A DNA stretch of 64,000 nucleotides, taken from Paratinospora sagittata. Lineage: Eukaryota; Streptophyta; Magnoliopsida; Ranunculales; Menispermaceae. The notes under the pieces are model-generated. The model saw only the letters and a program-made list of their open reading frames with translations. It had not been told where the DNA came from and ran no database searches. Position numbers and translations under genes: made by a program. Shown piece after piece: positions 56,991 through 64,000 of the stretch (within the stretch, counting starts at the first letter, position 1; every line of letters begins with the position of its first letter). The stretch spans positions 10,501,729 to 10,565,728 of the forward strand of contig CM069600.1 in NCBI GenBank assembly GCA_035771175.1, written 5' to 3'.

Positions 56991-57544
56991 GCAAGTGGGA
57001 TGGCTATCTGTTTTAAGAATACACCTATATATAAAGATATGTGGTTATATATGGCAAAAAAAGTTCTCATAAAACATGTCAAAATCTTAAGATAATAGTA
57101 AATTTTAGAAATTGAAGAAAATCTTACCCAACCAACTGTATAGACCCCTTAAACTGAACCCAATCTAAGTCATAAATGACTTTAGATTGATTTAGGTCAG
57201 GTTAATCCATTAATATATTGATTATAAAACTGTCTAATCTACTTTTTTTTCACTATTTGTAAGTTAATTAAATGTGAATATTATGACAGTTCTTAAGATG
57301 TGTTTTTTTTTATATTATTTACGTTATAAAATTTTAGCTAATTTAATCATAATAAGTGTCTATGTCAAAAAAATAATGAATAAAATAATAATTATCTTTT
57401 TTATTAATTCGCGTTGGTTCGAATTTGTTCAAGTTAATTATACAAATTAACCTAATTAATATAAGGTTAACCCAATCTTAATCCAATGCGAACGGTTTGA
57501 ATAAGGTCCTAATTAATATAAAAATCGATTTGGACTGTTATTGA

Positions 57545-57835
57545 CGTAAATGCCATATAGTTTCCGTCCTCGCGCCGTTACTCAAAGCCTCGATCGTATC
57601 CACGACAAATATACGTGGGACCGTTGTCATGTGCTTCTTCTTAGCAGTTGTAGCTTTAGCAAGGGAGAGAAGGATCACGCGGTCTCTAGCCTATCAAGAA
57701 AAAGGCTCAATTTGTCGGCACGTGGCACCGTACGTAGGTTTGGAACGACGGGTACTACCAAAGTAGGACTTTTAGTGGTTGTATTTCGGCTACGTGTTAG
57801 CTTAGCCAGGCGTCCACGTAATTAATTAAACTTTT
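57545..57835 (-). promoter_or_regulatory. ACGT-rich promoter-like region, block B
   Basis: The same cluster of TACGTGGG, CACGTG and other ACGT cores as 21110-21400, with about one base change in 280. Its conservation exceeds that of the surrounding AT-rich sequence. The 91-codon frame through it encodes the same residues, but no domain is seen. Confidence 0.45.
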
Positions 57836-58717
57836 CTTGATGTCTTAAAGTTGAAATGTTACGTATCAATCTCAAAAACAAAAAATTGAAATGTTTGTAG
57901 TATTTTCTATATGTCATTGTAGTTTGATTTATAAAATATTTAAATTTAAGTGGTCTTTTGCTTTATCCCAACTTATTCTACCCTAATTTTTGCAGTCACA
58001 CCGTCCGTATTCATGGCATGTATATATTAGCCAATCATTCTTTATCTATGTTAGAACATGGAACGTTTTAAGTTCTTTTGATAGAGTTCTAAAATTAACT
58101 TATAAATTTTATCATCATCCTTTATTTCAAAAACTGACAATAATATAATAATATAAATAATCTGTACTTTTCTCTATTTTTTTCTACTTTATAACTTACT
58201 TTAAATTAATTTTTTATAGAAAAATATTTTTAATGTTGAGTGTGAACGTTATTTTTTTATGCTGACACCCAGCATCTTTTAGATGTTAAAATGTCACGCT
58301 ATACAACACAAAGCTCAATACATACACTAACTCGTTCCTTCGATAACAATGAAAGTTACTCCTATATGATACACATATGTGCACATTAATTTATATATCT
58401 ATATAAATTTGATGAGAATATTTGGGTAGTTGAAGCTTATTTTATATTAATGATAAAATAGTATGAACTTTTATATTTTAACGCTCTTTAAAGTTTTGAC
58501 TTTTACACAAACATTTCCTACATTTTAAGCTTTTTGTAATTCTAATTTTTTACTCTTATCTGCCTTCATCCCTATTTTTATATGATTTTACCCTTTTATT
58601 TGTATAAAAAAATATGAAAATATATATACATATTGTTGTAAAATTTTATTTTATTTTAATTTATTATTTATAATAATATCTTGTGCAACGAACGTGTGCA
58701 AGTACTAATAAAATAAT

Positions 58718-58836
58718 AAAAAAAGGTAGCTCGGTATACGAAGCTCTTGCTTATGCGTGTCTCATAGAATGGTTGGATCATTGGTAAATTGTACGTAACT
58801 TTACCTTGTATTGCAAGATGTTTTCACAACTCGAAC
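58718..58836 (-). mobile_element. Au-like SINE 3' part, minus strand, hybrid unit
   Basis: Same as 28922-29040: reversed AGCTTCGTATACCGAGCTACC plus T-run. Confidence 0.6.
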
Positions 58837-58954
58837 CTAGTAAAATAATATTTTCCTGAAACCTATAAGTTTAGAAAGGTTTTAAATTCTTATCTACAAT
58901 AATAAAATAATGTGAAAACAACCATTATACTATATATCCAAAAAGAGTTAATTG

Positions 58955-59127
58955 GAAGGAGAGTCTTGACACAACGATAAGAGTTATTGCCAACGGGTTC
59001 GAGTCATAGAAATAATCTTTTACAAAGTAAGGTAAGACAGGATACAATAGGGCTAAATGTGGTCGACCCTTCTTCGAGACCCCACATAAGTGGAAGCTTC
59101 GTGCACCAAGCTGTCCTATTTTTTTAG
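58955..59127 (+). mobile_element. Au SINE, plus strand, hybrid unit
   Basis: GAGAGTCTTGACACAACG, box B GGGTTCGAGTC, GTGGAAGCTTCGTGCACC and a T-run end. The box A side looks like unit 1, the tail like unit 2. Confidence 0.7.
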
Positions 59128-59335
59128 TTATATAATGCATTATGGAATACACGTCAATAGTTGTAGGATAGAATTCAAGATAGAGTGAAAAATATATATA
59201 TATTTCATAGGAATCAAAAGAATAATAATATTAATATCAAAAGTTTAAATACTAATTTATCAATTTTACTAGTCCACAGGCACAAAAGAAATCTTTTAGG
59301 TCTTTATTACCAAATTACTCATAAATGTAATATCC

Positions 59336-59448
59336 TGTATTTCAAAAAAAAAAATTACTATTTGGGCAACACCCGAACGTTCAGGCGCATGCTAGAACGT
59401 TCAGGCGCATGCCAGAACGTTCAGGCGCAAAAATCTTTATATAAGAAA
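59336..59448 (+). repeat. W-family LTR head, block B
   Basis: As 31400-31569 but with three GAACGTTC units in place of five. Followed directly by the Z LTR start. Confidence 0.8.
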
Positions 59449-60967
59449 TGTGATGCCCCGAAAATTATTTCATATAGCCCATAACCCAATTACACTTTGC
59501 CCAAACTCTATGCGTTGCCTTGATATGTTTGGTGTTTGTTTGATGGTTGTTTAATGTTTGTATAGTTGATGCTTGATAATATATATAAATATGTGTATCA
59601 TAAATTGTATATGGGTCATGTTAAATTAAAGTATAATGCATATGTTATTATTTATGCATGGGCCCATTAAACCATGAATTGATATGGGTTAGGATTGATT
59701 GAATAAAAGGATAAATGAGAATGAAAATTTGGTGTATTAAATGGATTGGACATTTAAAATACATGGAAGCATGAGATTGGTTAAAGTACATGTGGTTGGT
59801 ATGGGTAGTATGAGACCAACACATGTGAAGGTTGGTGCATGAAAGTGGACAAGTGTCCCATGCCCACTTCTCTTCTTCAAGGAAGTGCTAGAATGAGTAG
59901 AGGGAATCAAGGAGAGAATCAAGGAGAGAATCAAGGAGGGAGTTGCAGGAGGAAGATCTCTGCGACGTTTTCATCAAACAGCTGGATCTTTGGGATATAT
60001 GGTCAGATTGAGCTCAACATTTGTCAGCAAGTTCGTAGCTTATGGTTATTCATTCTGGTCGGTGGAGATCTTGATCTGAGGTTTCGTCTAAGAGATCTAA
60101 CCTCTCAAACAAAGCTGGTCGGAAAGTCTAGATTTCTCGCGCCGTTACGCTCAAACTTCTAGATCTCCTTAATCTACCGTCGGATGGATATACAATTTGG
60201 GTATGTAGTGTACAACTGATATTTCTGCATTCAAAACGGTGGAGATCTTGATTATAGGTTTCGTCTAAGAGATCTAACCTCTCAAACAAAGCTGATCGGA
60301 AAGTCTGGATTTCATGTGCCGTTTCGCGCAAACTTGCAGAACTCCTCAATATACCGTTGGATGGATATCAAATTTGGGTATGTAGTTTATAACTGATATA
60401 TATATATTATGTACGGTCAAGATGTTTATGTGTTTAGTAGTTTGTGTGATATAGTCATCTGAGTTTGAGTATTTGTAGCAGGAAAGGAGAAATTGTCTGA
60501 TTAGAGACTTGTTCATCAAAGATACTTATTTTTTCGGTCCACCGTTGGATTGGGCTGATATTTGGACAGAAGGTTTGTTTCTTCACATAATTCAATCTGT
60601 ACGGTTGATTTTGTGATTACATATTTCTGTTGGTAGATTGATACATCTGAACAGAATATTAAATGAAGAATTGGTAGGGTTGCTTGTATTAGACCTAAAT
60701 TTAGAATATGAACATAGACCTTTCCAAATAGCTTGCATGTCAACTATGTTGACCTAGTTGCCATTGTTGATGAACCCATGATACAAAATCAATGATATAC
60801 ATGGCTGAACATGGTAACCTAGTGTAAATCGGCAATATGGCCTAAGTATGGAAAATTTCATATTTTAGGGCTTTTGATGTTTTTGGCCTAGAATCATTGA
60901 ATTGATGCAACTTATGTTTAATTAAGCATGATTAAGGTTGATTATGCTACTGATTTGGTGGTTATGA
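59449..60967 (+). repeat. Truncated Z 5' LTR, block B
   Basis: Matches 31570-33140, including the 177-bp direct repeats (near 60107 and 60284), with an ~80-bp gap near 59930. It stops at GGTTATGACAT, where the SINE-bearing repeat starts again. No internal Z sequence follows. Confidence 0.85.
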
Positions 60968-61669
60968 CATGTATATATTAGCCAATCATTCTTTATCTAT
61001 GTTAGAACATGGAACGTTTTAAGTTCTTTTGATAGAGTTCTAAAATTAACTTATAAATTTTATCATCATCCTTTATTTCAAAAACTGACAATAATATAAT
61101 AATATAAATAATCTGTACTTTTCTCTATTTTTTTCTACTTTATAACTTACTTTAAATTAATTTTTTATAGAAAAATATTTTTAATGTTGAGTGTGAACGT
61201 TATTTTTTTATGCTGACACCCAGCATCTTTTAGATGTTAAAATGTCACGCTATACAACACAAAGCTCAATACATACACTAACTCGTTCCTTCGATAACCA
61301 TGAAAGTTACTCCTATATGATACACATATGTGCACATTAATTTATATATCTATATAAATTTGATGAGAATATTTGGGTAGTTGAAGCTTATTTTATATTA
61401 ATGATAAAATAGTATGAACTTTTATATTTTAACACTCTTTAAAGTTTTGACTTTTACACAAACATTTTCTACATTTTAAGCTTTTTGTAATTCTAATTTT
61501 TTACTCTTATCTGCCTTCATCCCTATTATTATATGATTTTACCCTATTTATTTGTATAAAAAAATATAAAAATATATATACATATTGTTGTAAAATTTTA
61601 TTTTATTTTAATTTATTATTTATAATAAAATCTTGTGCAACGAACGTGTGCAAGTACTAATAAAATAAT

Positions 61670-61790
61670 AAAAAAAGGTAGCTCGGTATACGAAGCTCTT
61701 GCTTATGCGGGTCTCATAAAATGGTTGGATCATTGGTAAATTGTACGCAACTTTACCTTGTATTGTAAGATGTTTTCACAACTCGAACCT
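61670..61790 (-). mobile_element. Au-like SINE 3' part, minus strand, extra copy unit 1
   Basis: Same as 28922-29040. Confidence 0.6.
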
Positions 61791-61913
61791 AGTAAAATAA
61801 TATTTCCCTGAAACCTATAAGTTTGGAAAGGTTTTCTAATGAAATTTGTATCTACAATAGTAAAATAATATGAAAACAACCATTATACTATATATCCAAA
61901 AAGAGTTAATTGG

Positions 61914-62088
61914 AAGGAGAGTCTTACACAACGATAAGAGTTGTTGCTAACGGGTTCGAGTCTTAAAAATAATCTTTTGCAAAGTAAGGTAATACATGAT
62001 ATAATTGATCCAAATGTGGTCCGACCTTAATTTCTCTGAAACCTCATATAGGCAAAAGCTTCGTGCACAAATTTTTCTTTTTTTTTTA
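61914..62088 (+). mobile_element. Au-like SINE, decayed, plus strand, extra copy unit 1
   Basis: Same as 29163-29338, with the same internal losses. Confidence 0.65.
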
Positions 62089-62415
62089 GTTATATAATGT
62101 ATTATGGAATACATGTCAATAGTTGCAGGCTAGAATTCAAGATAATGTGAAAATATATATATATCATAAGTGACAAAATCAAAAGAATAATAATATTAAT
62201 ATCAAAAATTTAAATACTGATTTAGTAATTTTACTAGTCCAACACAAAAAAATCTTTTAGTTCCTTATTACCAAATTACCCATAAATAGATTTTTATATT
62301 TTAATATAAAATTGAAATTTTGTAATATTTTCTAGATGTCATTGTAGTTTGATTTATAAAATATTTGAATTTAAGTGGTTTCTCAAATTAAGAAACATAA
62401 TTTCATATGAATTAA

Positions 62416-62628
62416 GGCTACGTTTGGTTCGTAATCCGAAAAACAAAATACAACTGAAAAAGAATAAATTCAGAAAACAATATTTTATTATTTTTTAGAA
62501 ACAACTTGTTTTCTTTTTATAAATTTTAGAAAACTATTTTTGGGTTTCAACGAATCAAACACATTTTTTCGTATTTTTAAAATTTTATATACAAAAAATT
62601 GTATCAGAATTCTAAACCAAACGTAGCA
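62416..62628. mobile_element. Tourist-like MITE, 213 bp, extra copy
   Basis: GGCTACGTTTGGTT ... AACCAAACGTAGCA with TAA on both sides. The inverted repeats match over 13 bases. Confidence 0.75.
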
Positions 62629-63534
62629 TAATCGTTTTTTCGATGTTTAGTATTCTTTAGGATTCAAATTCATATGAATAGATATTTAATCAAAACTATT
62701 CGATATTTCTTCATTATATGACCTAATTAATTTCTTTTGCTTTATCCGAACTTATTCTACACTAATTTTAGCAGTTGCACACCGTTTGAATTCATGGGCA
62801 TGTATATATTAACCAATCATTCGTTATCTATGTTAGAACATGGAACGTTTTATGTTCTGTTGATAGAGTTCTAAAATTAACTTTTAAATTTTATGATCAT
62901 CCTTTATTTTAAAAACTAACAATAATATAGCAATTTAAATAATCTCTACTTTTCTCTAGTTATTTTTTACTTTTTAACTTACTTCATATCAATTTTTTTA
63001 TAGATAAATGTTTTATGTATGTTAGGTGTTAATATTATTTTCTAACGCTGGCACCCAGCCTCCTTTAGATGTTGGAATGCGGCGCTATACAACATAAAGC
63101 TCAGTGCATACACTAATTAACCTCTTCCTTGGATAACAATAGAAGTTACACCCATATGATACACATGTGCACATTAATCAATATATCTATACAAATTTAA
63201 TGAGAATATTTGATAGTTGAAGCTTATTTTATATTAATGATAAAATAGTATGTACTTTTATATTTTAACTACTTTTTAAAGTTTTGACTTTTACACAAGC
63301 TTCTCCTACATTAAGCTTTTTGTAATTCTGATTTCTCTATTCTACTATTTGAATTTCAAATTTTTTTTACTCTTATCTGCCTTCATCCCTATTTTTATAT
63401 GATTTTACCCATTTTAATTTGTATAAAAAATATGAAAATATACATATTGTTATAAAAGTTTATTTTATTTTAATTTATTATTTATAATAAAATCTTGTAC
63501 ATGGCACATGTGCAAGTAATAATAAAATAATAAA

Positions 63535-63655
63535 AAAAGGTAGCTCGGTACACAAAGCTATCGCCTATGCGGGGTCCTAGAAAATGGTTGGATCATTGGT
63601 AAATTGTATGCAATTTTACCTTGAATTGTAAGATGTTTTTATAACTTGAACCTAT
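63535..63655 (-). mobile_element. Au-like SINE 3' part, minus strand, extra copy unit 2
   Basis: Same as 30780-30901. Confidence 0.6.
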
Positions 63656-63774
63656 TAAAATAATATTCCCCAAAAACCTATAAGTTGGAAAGGTTTTCTA
63701 ATGAAATTTTTATCTACAATAATAAAATAATGTGAAAACAACCATCATACAATATATCCAAAAGGAGTTAATTG

Positions 63775-63959
63775 GCAGGAAGTCTTGACACAATGGTAAG
63801 AGTTGTTGCCTTGTGACTATGTTGCTACGGGTTCGAGTTGTAGAAACAATCTTTTACAAAGTAAGGTAAGACACGATATAATAGGGCTAAATGTGGTCGA
63901 CCCTTCTCCGAGACCCAACATAAGCGGAAGCTTCGTGCACCAAGCTGTCCTATTTTTTT
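63775..63959 (+). mobile_element. Au SINE, plus strand, extra copy unit 2
   Basis: Same as 31024-31209; box A GACACAATGGTAAGAG and box B GGGTTCGAGTTG are present. Confidence 0.72.
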
Positions 63960-64000
63960 AGTTATATAATGCATTATGGAATACACGTAGGATAGAATTC

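Larger units (their letters stand above)
57895..59335. repeat. SINE-bearing repeat, hybrid unit, block B
   Basis: The left part (to ~58860) resembles unit 1 and the right part (from ~58970) resembles unit 2 of block A, so it appears to be a recombinant. It preserves the site of the W insertion as it was before (near 58385). Confidence 0.7.
60968..62320. repeat. SINE-bearing repeat unit 1, extra tandem copy
   Basis: Matches 21575-21943 joined to 28735-29575 without element W, so it records the uninterrupted unit 1. No genes. Confidence 0.75.
62321..63999. repeat. SINE-bearing repeat unit 2, extra tandem copy, runs to the window edge
   Basis: Matches 29575-31250 very closely. It is cut by the window end just before the place where the W head would follow. 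Confidence 0.75.

Overview
The window looks like transposon-rich nuclear DNA of a flowering plant, probably a dicot. The signs are chromovirus-type Ty3/gypsy elements with long LTRs and initiator-Met tRNA priming sites, a Tat-like gypsy element with an antisense extra gene, a caulimovirid endogenous pararetrovirus, Au-type SINEs, a Tourist-like MITE and plant ACGT promoter elements. Only one small gene per duplicate looks like host coding sequence. No bacterial, organellar or rRNA genes are seen. Element letters (W, W', X, Y, Z) are mine. All family assignments are by reading, not by database search.

Layout. 1-5146: endogenous pararetrovirus on the minus strand, running off the left edge, with movement protein, Cys-rich, capsid/zinc-finger, protease and reverse transcriptase parts and at least three breaks. 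5147-33140 (block A) and 42036-60967 (block B) are two copies of one segment. Each holds, in order: the 3' part of a Tat-like element; a Tekay/Del-like chromovirus Y (minus strand) nested in its 3' LTR at the same CTACT target; inside Y, a solo LTR (X) and an inverted-repeat LTR derivative (W'); host sequence with a 79-aa gene (minus) and an ACGT-rich promoter-like stretch; repeat units carrying paired Au SINEs; an LTR head of family W; and the start of a second chromovirus, Z. Block A alone carries a young W insertion (21944-28722), a gag-only retrotransposon with an additional 543-aa ORF. 31570-39547 is element Z: complete 5' LTR, decayed gag-pol, and a 3' LTR cut after about 110 bp. 39548-40450 is unresolved flank. 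40451-43190 is the 5' LTR and internal part of the Tat-like element that continues into block B. 60968-63999 is a further tandem copy of the SINE-bearing repeat units, including the site as it was before W inserted.

Order of events inferred from nesting: Tat-like insertion, then Y in its 3' LTR, then loss of the Y RT core and of half of one Y LTR, X and W' insertions, duplication into A and B, and last the W insertion in A followed by a deletion at its right end. The pararetrovirus joins block A at a breakpoint inside the Tat-like element and is absent at the corresponding place in block B.

The most unusual items are W (a PF20167-like ORF plus gag, each ORF preceded by a splice-acceptor-like site, with tandem GAACGTTC repeats upstream of its TATA box), the W' derivatives with two inward-facing copies of that promoter, and a bias of disabling stops toward CAG to TAG in the gypsy elements.
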